A stretch of 64,000 nucleotides of DNA from JAKACA01 sp963769255 (lineage in GTDB: Bacteria; Actinomycetota; Acidimicrobiia; Acidimicrobiales; Bog-793): positions 2,542,001 to 2,606,000 of the forward strand of contig CAVYKV010000001.1 of the NCBI GenBank assembly GCA_963769255.1. The letters run 5' to 3'. The notes under the pieces are model-generated. The model was not told the origin of the DNA, ran no database searches, and was given only the letters and a program-made list of their open reading frames with translations. The translations under genes were made by a program, and so were the position numbers. Of this stretch, positions 1 to 8,117 are shown one piece after another (positions within the stretch are counted from its first letter, which is position 1; every line of letters starts with the position of its first letter).

Positions 1-445
1 GTCGCTCGCCTATGGCTACAGCCGGGATCACCGCAGCGACCGGCCTCAGATCGCCATCGGCCTTCTCGTCACCGGCGACGGCATCCCGATCGCACACCAC
101 GTCTTTGCCGGCAACACTTCGGACGTCTCGAGCTTGCCGTCGATCATGGAGGATCTGCAGCAGCGCTTCGGCGTCGGACGCATCGCCCTTGTGGCCGACC
201 GCGGGCTCATCAGCGAGGACAACCTCGCCGAGGTGGAGGCGCACGGCTTCGACCACGTGCTGGCGACCCGGCTGCACCGTGACGAGGACGTCGCTTCGGT
301 GCTCGAGATGGCGAACTCGCCATCCACCGCCTGGGTGGCGGTACCCGAGGCGCGCAGCTTCACTGCCGAGATCGCCCATGACCACCGGCGCTTTGTCGTG
401 GTGTTCTCGCCCACCCGCTACTTCCGCGACCGTGCGCGTCACGCC
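1..445 (+). pseudogene. IS1634-type (IS4-like DDE) transposase, left part, interrupted
   Basis: This is the central part of a DDE transposase, open from base 2 and continuing left of the window. It reads GYSRDHRSDRPQIAIGLLV, then the IAHHVFAGNTSD segment and ALVADRGL, which should hold the second catalytic Asp. Reading stops making sense at base 446, where an IS21-type element begins. Removing 446-3316 and one copy of the 5-bp repeat ACGCC rejoins the frame perfectly (RDRARHA to VLCARVEDG) with the part at 3317. The gene was therefore intact here when the second element landed. The family assignment rests on remembered IS1634-type motifs. Confidence 0.85.
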
Positions 446-450
446 TGTCA

Positions 451-524
451 GCGTTCAAGTAATTCCCTAGCTGGACGCCACGGCGTTCAAGTAATTCCCT
501 ACCCCGGCGTTCAGGTAATTCCCC
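451..524 (+). repeat. IS21 left-end multiple terminal repeats
   Basis: Three direct copies of an 18-base box, GCGTTCAAGTAATTCCCT with minor changes in the third, lie at 451-468, 483-500 and 507-524. Related inverted boxes (AGGGAATTCC and AGGGAATAACGGCG) lie near 3270-3308 at the other end. IS21 elements typically carry such arrays as transposase binding sites; that role is inferred here. Confidence 0.75.
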
Positions 525-602
525 ACCTGCCGGGGTGAGCATCCACCCTCCGGGCTCCTTGTCGAACTAGGCGCTCTCTCGTCCCCCGACGAGAGAGGTG
601 AC

Positions 603-2171
603 ATGGCAAGGAGAAGCTTCGAGGTGTTCGACGTCGTCGAGATCTACCAACACTGGAACGCCGGTCGCCCGAAGGCGATCATCGCCGAGAGTCTCGGGGT
701 CGACCCGAAGACGGTCCGCAAGTACGTCAAGCTCGCCGAGGATGCCGGGCTCTCGCCGGGCGCCCAGGGGCTCACGAGGGAGCAGTGGTCCGAGCTGGTG
801 CGCACTTGGAGCCCCGAGCTCGTGGACGCCCGCGAGCGCAGTCTCTCCCGCAAGGTGATCGAGCCGTACCGCCCGAGGATCGAAGAGATGCTCAGGACGA
901 ACACGATCACGACGACCCACCAACGCCTGCGGGACGAGGAGGGCCTGTCGGTCGGGATCACGAGCTTTCGCCGGTACTGCTGGGTGGAGTTCCCCGACGA
1001 GCGCAACCGCGACAAGGTGACCGTGGCGCGGCCCGACGTCGACCCGGGCGACGAGGCTCAGATCGACTACGGGTTCCTCGGCACGTTCCCCGACCCAGTG
1101 ACCCAGAAGCTGCGCAGGGTGTGGGCCTTCGTCATGGTGCTGGCCTTCTCGCGCCACATGTTCGTACGGCCCGTCCTCAAGATGGACCAGGCCTCCTGGA
1201 CGGCGACCCATGTGGCGGCGTTCTCCTACTTCGGCGGTGCGCCGCGCCGTCTCGTCAGTGACAACTTGAAGACCGGGGTGCTGAAGGCCGACATCTACGA
1301 CCCGAAGCTCAACAAGTCCTACGCTGAGCTCGCCGCCCACTACGGCTGCCTCCTCGACCCGGCAAGGGGCTTGAAACCAAAGGACAAACCACGGGTCGAA
1401 AGACAGATGCCCTACGTACGGGACAGCTTCTACCGGGGCCGTAACTTCAGCGCCGAGGCCGAGATGGCGGCTGCGGCCCTCAAGTGGTGCACGGAGGTGG
1501 CCGGTATGCGGCGCCACAGATCGCTCGAAGGCGCCGCCCCACTCACGGTCTTTGCGGCCGATGAGCTCAGGCTGCTCCTCCCGCTGCCACTGCTCCCCTT
1601 CGAGCTCGCCAGCTGGTCGAGCCCGAAGGTGGGCCCCGACTGCTATGTCAAGGTCGGCAGGGCCCTCTACTCGGTCTCCTGGCACCACATCGGCAAGAAC
1701 CTCGACGCCAGGCAAGGGCAGCGCACCGTCGAGATGTTCGAGAACGGCAAGGTCGTAAAGACCTGGGCGAGAATCGAGAAGGGGCGTCAGACCGACTACG
1801 GCGACTACCCGCCAGAGAAGGTCGCCTTCTTCATGAAGAACCCGGCCTGGTGCCGCCACCGGGCGAGCGAGCTGGGCGGCGCCGTGGCCGAGGTGATCAG
1901 GGGCTTCCTCGCAGACGGGGCGCTCCACAACCTGCGATCCGCCCAGGGCGTGATCCGCCTCGCCGACAAGTACGGCCCCGAGCGCCTCGAGGCCGCCTGC
2001 CGCCGGGCCGTCGAGGTGGGAGACCCCGGCTACAGGACGATCAAGGGCATCCTCGTCGCCGGTACCGAGACCGAGTCGGACAGCAAGGCGTCCGTGCCGG
2101 AGGCGCCGGCCCACCTCCACGGCCAGCAGAGCCTGTTCAGCCACCTAGATGAAGAGGAGACAGCAGGATGA
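603..2171 (+). CDS. istA: IS21-family transposase IstA
   Basis: The 522-residue product is the DDE recombinase that cuts and joins the element ends. An N-terminal helix-turn-helix is visible (residues about 10-40, including AIIAESLGVDPKTVRKYVKL). The integrase core follows, with first Asp in AQIDYGFLG, second Asp in LVSDNLKTG and catalytic Glu in KPRVERQMPYVRD. The C-terminal domain has the basic and aromatic character usual for IstA. Start is ATG 603, preceded by a purine-rich GAGAGAGGTG. The stop overlaps istB by four bases, so the two are translationally coupled. Length and motif order are normal for the family. Confidence 0.95.
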   Translation: MARRSFEVFDVVEIYQHWNAGRPKAIIAESLGVDPKTVRKYVKLAEDAGLSPGAQGLTREQWSELVRTWSPELVDARERSLSRKVIEPYRPRIEEMLRTNTITTTHQRLRDEEGLSVGITSFRRYCWVEFPDERNRDKVTVARPDVDPGDEAQIDYGFLGTFPDPVTQKLRRVWAFVMVLAFSRHMFVRPVLKMDQASWTATHVAAFSYFGGAPRRLVSDNLKTGVLKADIYDPKLNKSYAELAAHYGCLLDPARGLKPKDKPRVERQMPYVRDSFYRGRNFSAEAEMAAAALKWCTEVAGMRRHRSLEGAAPLTVFAADELRLLLPLPLLPFELASWSSPKVGPDCYVKVGRALYSVSWHHIGKNLDARQGQRTVEMFENGKVVKTWARIEKGRQTDYGDYPPEKVAFFMKNPAWCRHRASELGGAVAEVIRGFLADGALHNLRSAQGVIRLADKYGPERLEAACRRAVEVGDPGYRTIKGILVAGTETESDSKASVPEAPAHLHGQQSLFSHLDEEETAG

Positions 2172-2917
2172 CACGGACCCACCAACTCGAGGGCGCTCTC
2201 AAGTCCCTCAACCTTTCCGGCATGCTCGACACCCTCGAGGCTCGCGTCGCCCAGGCACATGCGGGCGACCTCGGCCATCTCGAGTTCCTGCAGGCGCTGT
2301 GCGAGGACGAGCTCGCCCGGCGCGACGCCGCCGGCATCGAGCGGCGCCTGCGTCAGGCCCGCTTCGAGCAGGCGTGCGCGATCGAGGACTTCGACTTCTC
2401 CTTCAACGCCAAGGTGCCTGCCGCCCAGATACGTGACCTCGCCACGCTCCGGTTCATCGAGGCCGGCGAGTCGGTCATCATCCACGGCCCCGTCGGGGTG
2501 GGAAAGACGATGATCGCCCAGTGTCTTGGTCACCAGGCCTGCCGGCGCGGGTACGCCGTCGCCTTCACGAAGACCTCGCGCCTTCTGGCCGACCTGGCCG
2601 GTGGCCATGCCGACAGGACCTGGGAGACGCGTCTTCGGCGCTGGGCGCGCCCGAACGTCTTGATCTTGGACGACTTCGCCATGCGAGAGCTGACGCCGAC
2701 ACAGTCCGACGACCTCTACGAGCTTGTCACCGAGAGGGCCGGGCGCAGCGTGATCATCACGGCGAACCGGGCGGCCAAGGACTGGTACTCGCTGTTCCCA
2801 AATGCGGTTGTCGCCGAGTCGATCCTCGATCGCCTCGTCAACACGGCCCACCACCTCGAGATGCAGGGTCGCAGCTACAGGCCGAACAAACGGCCCGGCG
2901 CGAAGGACAAGTCGTGA
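2168..2917 (+). CDS. istB: IS21-family helper ATPase IstB
   Basis: The 249-residue product is an AAA+ ATPase of the DnaC/IstB type, which selects target DNA and activates IstA. Walker A is GPVGVGKT (about residues 100-107) and Walker B is LILDDFAM. The conserved segment NAVVAESILDRLVNTAHHLEM near the C-terminus is typical of IstB. The ATG start overlaps the istA stop (ATGA arrangement), and the stop overlaps the GTG of the next ORF (GTGA). No missing residues are seen. Confidence 0.95.
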   Translation: MTRTHQLEGALKSLNLSGMLDTLEARVAQAHAGDLGHLEFLQALCEDELARRDAAGIERRLRQARFEQACAIEDFDFSFNAKVPAAQIRDLATLRFIEAGESVIIHGPVGVGKTMIAQCLGHQACRRGYAVAFTKTSRLLADLAGGHADRTWETRLRRWARPNVLILDDFAMRELTPTQSDDLYELVTERAGRSVIITANRAAKDWYSLFPNAVVAESILDRLVNTAHHLEMQGRSYRPNKRPGAKDKS

Positions 2918-3249
2918 TCACCTCGAGCTGTCAAGCGGTTGGGTGCACGAACGAGGTAGCCCAGACGAGCACGAGGGGGAGGCCCGCCCTGTACTGCTCG
3001 CCGGCATGCCGCCCGTCTTCGCACAAGCGCCGCTCGGCACGGCTGCTCAGCGTCGAGATCGGCCACGAGCCGACGGAGCCTGGGTCGCGGCCGATCGGAC
3101 GCGTCTGGATCGTGCAACTGGGCGACGGAACAACGAACGTCGTAGTGGCGTCAGGGCTCGGCCGCCCGTCAGCCGACCATCTCGCCGGTCAGCTCAGCGA
3201 GCTGCTCGGGCGGGGCGACCAACGGGCGAAGGGAGGTGTCGTCGAGTAG
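2914..3249 (+). CDS. Small Cys-rich passenger protein of the IS21 element
   Basis: The 111-residue product starts at GTG 2914, whose GTGA overlaps the istB stop, so it is probably made from the same transcript. The N-terminal third holds four cysteines in the order CQAVGC and YCSPAC, followed by a basic run (SSHKRRSARL). This resembles small zinc-binding motifs of the type G-R-P-x-x-Y-C-S-x-A-C-R found in DNA-binding proteins. The rest has no recognised domain. A third gene is not part of a minimal IS21 element. It could be a regulator or a hitch-hiker; no function can be assigned. Confidence 0.65.
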   Translation: MITSSCQAVGCTNEVAQTSTRGRPALYCSPACRPSSHKRRSARLLSVEIGHEPTEPGSRPIGRVWIVQLGDGTTNVVVASGLGRPSADHLAGQLSELLGRGDQRAKGGVVE

Positions 3250-3316
3250 AACAACAAACGGAGCCCGGTAGGGAATTCCGTGAACTTTCCGCTAGGGAAT
3301 AACGGCGGCGTCGACA

Positions 3317-3790
3317 ACGCCGTGCTGTGCGCCAGAGTCGAGGACGGGCTCATCGCCCTCGAGGCCCGGGTGCGGGCCCGGCGGCTCAGTGATCCCGCCA
3401 AGATCGGTGCGGCCGCCGACCGGGTTCTCCGTGACTCCGGAGTCGCCAGGTGCTTTGTCACGACGGTCAGAAAGGGTTACTTCTCCTGGGACTTCGACGA
3501 GAAGGCACGCCGCTACGACGAGGAGCTGCTGTGCGGCCGGTACGTGATCACGACCTCGCTTTCTGCCGACGAGGTCGACTGTGCTCAGGTGCTGCGCTAC
3601 TACCGGAGCCTGCAGAACGTGGAGCGCCGATTCAGGATCATGAAGGACTTCCTCAACTTGCGGCCGGTCTTCCACTGGACCGAGGAGCGTGTGAGGGGAC
3701 ACGTCGCCCTCTGCGTCATGGCGGCCACCATCGAAGCCGTGATGGCACGAGACCTCGTTGCGGCAAAGGTGATGGACCCGAACATTCCCT
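3317..3790 (+). pseudogene. IS1634-type transposase, right part, 3'-truncated
   Basis: This continues the reading frame of the fragment at 1-445 once the IS21-type element is removed. It contains ALEARVRARRLSDPAKIG, the YFSWDFDEKARRYDEELL block and YYRSLQNVERRFRIMKDFL, whose Glu is the third catalytic residue of the DDE triad. Similarity ends around DPNIPF near 3790, where sequence of an ISL3-type transposase begins in a different frame. The gene thus lost its 3' end before or independently of the IS21 insertion. Confidence 0.8.
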
Positions 3791-4909
3791 TCCACGTCCG
3801 GCACGACTCGTGTGGTCGAATCGAAGCGGCGTTGGCGCTGCAGGGAACTCGAGTGCCCCGTCAAGACCTGGACCGGGCGATCCGCCCACGTGCCCGCAAG
3901 GGCGGTGCTCACGTGTCGCGCCGGCATCGAGGCGTGCCGCCAGGTGGGCGAGCTGGCCCGTCCCGTCTCCGGTGTCGCCGACGAGCTCGGGGTGTTTTGG
4001 TGGACGGTCATGCACGCAGTCGAAGCTCACGGCAGGCCACTTGTGAACGACCCGGATCGCGTCGGACCGGTCGCCGCCCTCGGTGTCGACGAGACGTCGT
4101 TCTTAAAGGCCAACCGGGAGCACCCGATCATCCATGCCACGGGTCTCGTCGATCTCGACGGGAAGAAGGTCATCGACATGGTGCAGGGCAATGCAGCCCG
4201 TGACCTGCGCAGATGGTGCGCCAGTGTCGACCCTGTGTGGCTGGCCGGCATTCAGGTCGTCGCCACAGACCTGGCGGAGTCCTACCGGGCGGGACTGAGC
4301 CCTCACCTCGATCACGCCGTACGCGTGGCAGATCCTTTTCATGTCGTGCGCGTCGCCAACCGGTGCCTCGACACCGTGCGCCGGCGCGTGCAGAACGAGC
4401 TGCTCGGCCACCGCGGACGCAAGCACGACCCGCTCTACCGCATCCGCAAGCTCCTCTTATCGGGATCCGAACGCCTCGACGAACGCGGCAGCTCGAGGAT
4501 GCTGCTCGGGCTTCGTCTCGGTGATCCCGACGACCACGTTCTCCGTGCCTGGCTGGCGAAGGAGTCCGTGCGCGACGTGTATCTCACCGACGATCCGAGC
4601 GTCGCAGCCGTGCTCCTCGACAAGGCCATCGCCGGCTGCCTCGCCGACGACGTGCCCGAGATCAGATCGCTCGGGAACACCCTCAAGAGATGGCGGCCGG
4701 AGATTCTCGCCCACCACCAGACCGGTGCATCGAATGGTCCGACCGAAGGGCTGAACCTCTGCGTGAAGAAGGTCAAGCGCGCCGGTCATGGCTTTGCCAG
4801 CTTCAACCACTACCGCCTTCGGGTACTGCTCCATGCCGGTGGTGTCACCTGGCCGTCACGACCAAAGCCACCGAGGATCCGGTCGAGGTCTCCCCACTCA
4901 GACGCGTAG
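3791..4909 (+). pseudogene. ISL3-family transposase, 5'-truncated
   Basis: The frame is open from about 3779, and the earliest usable start is GTG 3812, which gives 365 residues. It begins inside the conserved block VVESKRRWRCRELECPVKTW, so the N-terminal zinc-binding segment with the first CxxC is missing. The catalytic domain is present: Asp in ALGVDETSF, Asp in VVATDLAESYRAG, Glu in NGPTEGLNLCVKKVKR. The C-terminus RSRSPHSDA looks complete. Loss of the 5' end together with the 3' end of the IS1634-type gene points to one deletion joining two elements. It is probably not functional on its own. Confidence 0.8.
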
Positions 4910-4922
4910 AGCCCGTTTGGTG

Positions 4923-5705
4923 TCATGGCTGCCATCCATAGCTAGTGATTGCCTCAACGCCACCGGAGCAAAGAAAGAAGCGGTCGGATACCTTTGCGGG
5001 CGTCTTAGCGCCAGGTGGCGTAATGATCGCCTCCGACGCGGATGGGCAGGCTCCTCCTTTGCCATTGTTGGCCTCCGGTATCCAGTCTATTCCTCCGAAG
5101 CGAAACTGGGCGCGCCCTCCATTCGCTGCCAGGATTACATTACCGGGTAATGGCGGGTTCGACAGCATCATTACGCTCACATGCGGCTCAAAGCGAGCGA
5201 CCACGTTACCAGACCGATCGCGCAGAATCACCTTAGGATATCCGTGAAGTGCACAGTCAGTGGACCCGACATTAGAAAGCGTGGCGACGTACATGGCGGT
5301 GCCGCTCGCTTCGAAAGGCCCCTGAAGCGAAACGCGGAGCTGGGCTGTCTTGCATCCGGGCGCGTGACGTGATGGCGCTGACGTTGTCGGCATCCGAGTA
5401 GTCGTTGGTGTCGCTATGGTCGTAGGAACGGTGGAGCCGGCCGTTGGGCGTGATCCTCCGCGCGGTGCGGTCGTCGGAGGGTGACGCGCGCCTGACAAGC
5501 TGATGATCAGGATTGCCGATAGCGTGGCGGCACAGAGGGTGAGATACAGGTGCATCCGTCGCTGATGAAAGCGCGGTCGCGGCAGTCGGGGACGAACCTT
5601 TCCGGCAGTGATGTCAGACGGGCTCACGTCTATCAACTGTTCCTGGGCATAGTTGCTCATGCGCTGCAGCGTGGCCGGGCTGTCAGGTGTGCGGTTAGTC
5701 GTCAA
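4923..5705 (-). CDS. Single-pass membrane protein with extracellular DUF4232-like domain
   Basis: Start chosen at TTG 5705, preceded by a strong AAAGGAGGT (5719-5711). This gives 260 residues and an 11-base overlap with the sigma factor gene upstream; an ATG at 5738 has less support. Residues about 1-55 are basic and probably cytoplasmic. One hydrophobic segment follows (LYLTLCAATLSAILIISLSG), then a Thr/Pro-rich linker of about 50 residues, then a domain with four cysteines (CKTAQL, DCALHGYP, GGACPS, LFLCSGG) resembling DUF4232. Coupling to an ECF sigma gene suggests an anti-sigma or signal-sensing role. No zinc-anti-sigma HxxxCxxC motif is visible, so that role is inference. Confidence 0.75.
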   Translation of the reverse strand: MTTNRTPDSPATLQRMSNYAQEQLIDVSPSDITAGKVRPRLPRPRFHQRRMHLYLTLCAATLSAILIISLSGARHPPTTAPRGGSRPTAGSTVPTTIATPTTTRMPTTSAPSRHAPGCKTAQLRVSLQGPFEASGTAMYVATLSNVGSTDCALHGYPKVILRDRSGNVVARFEPHVSVMMLSNPPLPGNVILAANGGRAQFRFGGIDWIPEANNGKGGACPSASEAIITPPGAKTPAKVSDRFFLCSGGVEAITSYGWQP

Positions 5706-6207
5706 GATGGACCTCCTTTGCAAGACGGGCGTGGGCACGATAAAGCCAGGTCCTGACGGTCGACGGAGCAGCGCCCATCTCCGAGGCGATCTCTTCGGCA
5801 GTGAGCCCGACTAAATCGTGGAGGACCACGGCCCTCCGCTGTTTTCCTGACAGAAGCCGAAGCCAGCGGAGCATCTCCAGGTGGTCTTCATTGGGGGGTG
5901 ACACCGGGACGATGATGAATCGTCGCTCGTGAAGGTGACGTAGTACGGCGCGACGCCAGCGGCTGACTGCAAAGTTGTGAAGGACCCGTCGAGCCCATGC
6001 CTCGGGATGGTCGTAGCTAGAAACCTGTCCCCAGTGCCTCCAGGCCTGCGCGAAGGTTTCTTGAAGGATGTCCTGGGCGTCCTCAATGTTACCCGTGAGT
6101 AGGTAGGCTTGCCCGAATAGTTCTCGATAGTGATTCGTGAAGAAGTCATCGAAGGCGTGCGTGTCGACGTCCAATCGTCCAGGACGTCGCTGCACGTCGT
6201 CCGTCAC
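5695..6207 (-). CDS. ECF-type RNA polymerase sigma factor
   Basis: The 170-residue product fits the size of extracytoplasmic-function sigma factors. Region 2 is residues about 25-85 (YRELFGQAYLLTGNIEDAQD, then LQETFAQAWRHW). Region 4 is residues about 110-165, with helix-turn-helix LTAEEIASEMGAAPSTVRTW. Start is GTG 6207 with GGAGGG a few bases upstream. The gene lies in the accessory region, directly before a membrane partner that probably controls it. The upstream 70 bases are locally AT-rich (ATTAATTAATTC) and likely hold the promoter, which may be autoregulated. Confidence 0.9.
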   Translation of the reverse strand: MTDDVQRRPGRLDVDTHAFDDFFTNHYRELFGQAYLLTGNIEDAQDILQETFAQAWRHWGQVSSYDHPEAWARRVLHNFAVSRWRRAVLRHLHERRFIIVPVSPPNEDHLEMLRWLRLLSGKQRRAVVLHDLVGLTAEEIASEMGAAPSTVRTWLYRAHARLAKEVHLDD

Positions 6208-6465
6208 TGCGCCCTCCCTGTACCTCGATCGCGGTCGCCCTGGTTACTAAGACGCACGAGAGGCCAGAATCGCGACGAAATTAATTAATTCTTGGTCTGG
6301 ACATGTTGAGGCCAGCTTCGGTGAGGTCCTCACCTCGTGGCAGCGATAGTAGACGAATTGGCTCTCCCGTCTCCGATTGACCTCGCCGAAGCTTCGGAGA
6401 CTCTTTTGGTACTACCGGTGAAGACGCATATTCTCCCCGGCGCGTAATCGCGAACACACGACGCT

Positions 6466-7437
6466 TCACGGGCTCGCCGCAACCCAGCTGATCTGAGTGC
6501 CGGCGTAGCGCTACCAGTGAGCGCCGGTGATGACCGCCGCGCCGCCGACGTCCCGAGGGAGTCGCCCGTGGCTTGGCGACGACCGAGGCCGGCGCAGGCC
6601 GTTGAGGCGCTTGGTGAGCTGGAAGGCGGTCATGAGCTATCCCGGTCGCCTTCCGGGAACAGGTGGCGTCGCCTCGTAACTTTGGACGGTCAGCCGAACC
6701 TTGAGGTAGCGGGTGACGATCTCGGACCGTCTCCGGGAGAGGGACGGGGTCGGGACCGAGGGCGACCACGACGGTGCCGTGGTTCACGGTGATGTTAACG
6801 AGACGCCGTGCGGCGACACGGGTCACCTGCTGACGAAGAGCACGACGAGGACGCCGGCGACACGGTCAGCGAGGGGGAGGTCCTCGTCGCGGAGGAGCCG
6901 CCGGACTATCTCCTGCGGCCGGGACAGGGGCGCCCCGGACGAGAGCACCTGGCGTCGCTGTAGGACGCGCACCGGCCGACAGCGCCGTCTTCGCATGGCG
7001 AAGGCGAGGAAGTCACCAAAGATGGCGGGATTGGAGGCCTCGGCGAAGAAGGCGTCGCCTTCGTCCTGGGCGAGTTCGGTGAGGCGGTGGCCGCGACCCG
7101 AATGAAGCGCAGGAAGCGCACGCTCCGTCGATGGCGTCTCGGGCGCGGTTGACGGTCCGGCGGGCCGAGGTGCAGCCTCGGCGCGCACGGCGAGGTCGCG
7201 CTCGTGGCGCCAGGCGAGATAGATCCTGATCTCCGTCTCGTCTCCGGATCGTCGATGGAGGCGAGACAGTTCCGCTCCAGGGAACTGAAGGCGGCGAGGT
7301 ACCTGTCGCGAGAGGGCAGCGCTCCGAGATCGACGAGGAACTCGCGCATGTACTCCTTTTCCTGGGGACCGGGCATCGCGTCGATCCCCTCGTGGCTGAG
7401 CGGCGTGGTGCCTGAGGCGAGAGACCCAAGGCGCTAG
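6466..7437 (-). pseudogene. Degraded site-specific recombinase/integrase
   Basis: Recognisable pieces of one protein are spread over several frames. Near 7380-7320 it reads MREFLVDLGALPSRDRYLAAF, then ETEIRIYLAWRHERDLAVRA in another frame. Around 6900 it reads EIVRRLLRDEDLPLADRVAG and VLVVLF. Around 6790 it reads VNITVNHGTVVVALGPDPVP. The tail TGAHW-stop-RYAGTQISWV ends at the TGA at 6466-6468. These match, from memory, a family of actinobacterial integrase-like proteins of about 350 residues. At least three frame changes and an in-frame TAG make it a pseudogene. It is another sign of past integration at this locus. Confidence 0.6.
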
Positions 7438-7546
7438 GTGACCGGCGCGTTGTTCAGCCGCATCCTGGTCGTGAGCGGGTTCGACGAGGGCGCGACGTGC
7501 TTTGTGATGTCGCGGGACATCGTTCACACCTGTCCCGCGACATAGT

Positions 7547-8101
7547 TCACACCAGAGTGACTTGGCGCTGGTAGTCGCGGCTCGGGTCGAGGGTCAGCTC
7601 CCGGATGAGCTCACCCTCCTCGGTGATCACTCGGACGTCGAGCTCGTGGACAAGCACCAGCACTGCGACTCCGGCGTGGCGGCGGGCGAGGCCGATGTGG
7701 TGCAGCTTGGAGTTGTGGCGAAGAGTCACCGTTCCGCCCGCGTCGACGACGTCTCGCCTTACCCGGTAGTGGGCGACGGCGCTCGGCTCCCGGCGGGGAC
7801 AGGCCTTGGGCCTCGCCGCGTAGGCCTCGGCCGGGGTCTTCCGTCCAAGGGCGCGGTGGGGGCGGACGTTGTTGTAGTAGTCCCGGAAGGAGTCGAGCTG
7901 TGCCTGCAGCTGGGCGATCGATCGTGCCGGCTCTTGCATGGCAAGCCAGCGTTTCAGGGTCTGGTGGAACCGCTCCACCTTGCCGCAGGTCTGGCGATGG
8001 TACGGACGCGAGTGACGAAGCCCGATCCCCATCGAGATGCACAACCGCTCGAGGGCGACCCAGCCACGGCCCCGGTAGGCGCCGGTGAACACGGCCCCGT
8101 T
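7547..8101 (-). pseudogene. IS481-family transposase, C-terminal part
   Basis: The fragment begins at NGAVFTGAYRGRGWVALERL, just after the second catalytic Asp of the DDE domain. It includes the third catalytic residue in TCGKVERFHQTLKRWL, followed by FRDYYNNVRPHRALGRKTPAEAY and a C-terminal extension with a beta-rich region. Codon AAC at 8101-8099 joins directly to GAC at 9788-9786 when the intervening DNA is removed, giving LTD-NGAVF. Without the N-terminal HTH and first Asp this piece cannot act alone. Confidence 0.88.
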
Positions 8102-8117
8102 GAGTTCTTAATGCTTG

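Larger units (their letters stand above)
446..3316 (+). mobile_element. IS21-type insertion sequence, complete, with 5-bp target duplication
   Basis: The element starts TGTC at 446 and ends GACA at 3316, the TGT/ACA termini expected of IS21. It is flanked by ACGCC on both sides (441-445 and 3317-3321), a target duplication of normal IS21 size. The outer 25 bases of the two ends are imperfect inverted repeats sharing the inner block ATTCCCTAG. Cargo is istA, istB and a small third ORF, all in one orientation and overlapping by four bases. Nothing in the element looks broken, so it may still be active. Confidence 0.92.

Noticed and set aside
567..2144. 525-codon open frame antisense to istA
   Set aside because: The plus frame has the full IstA motif set; the antisense product has no recognisable domain.
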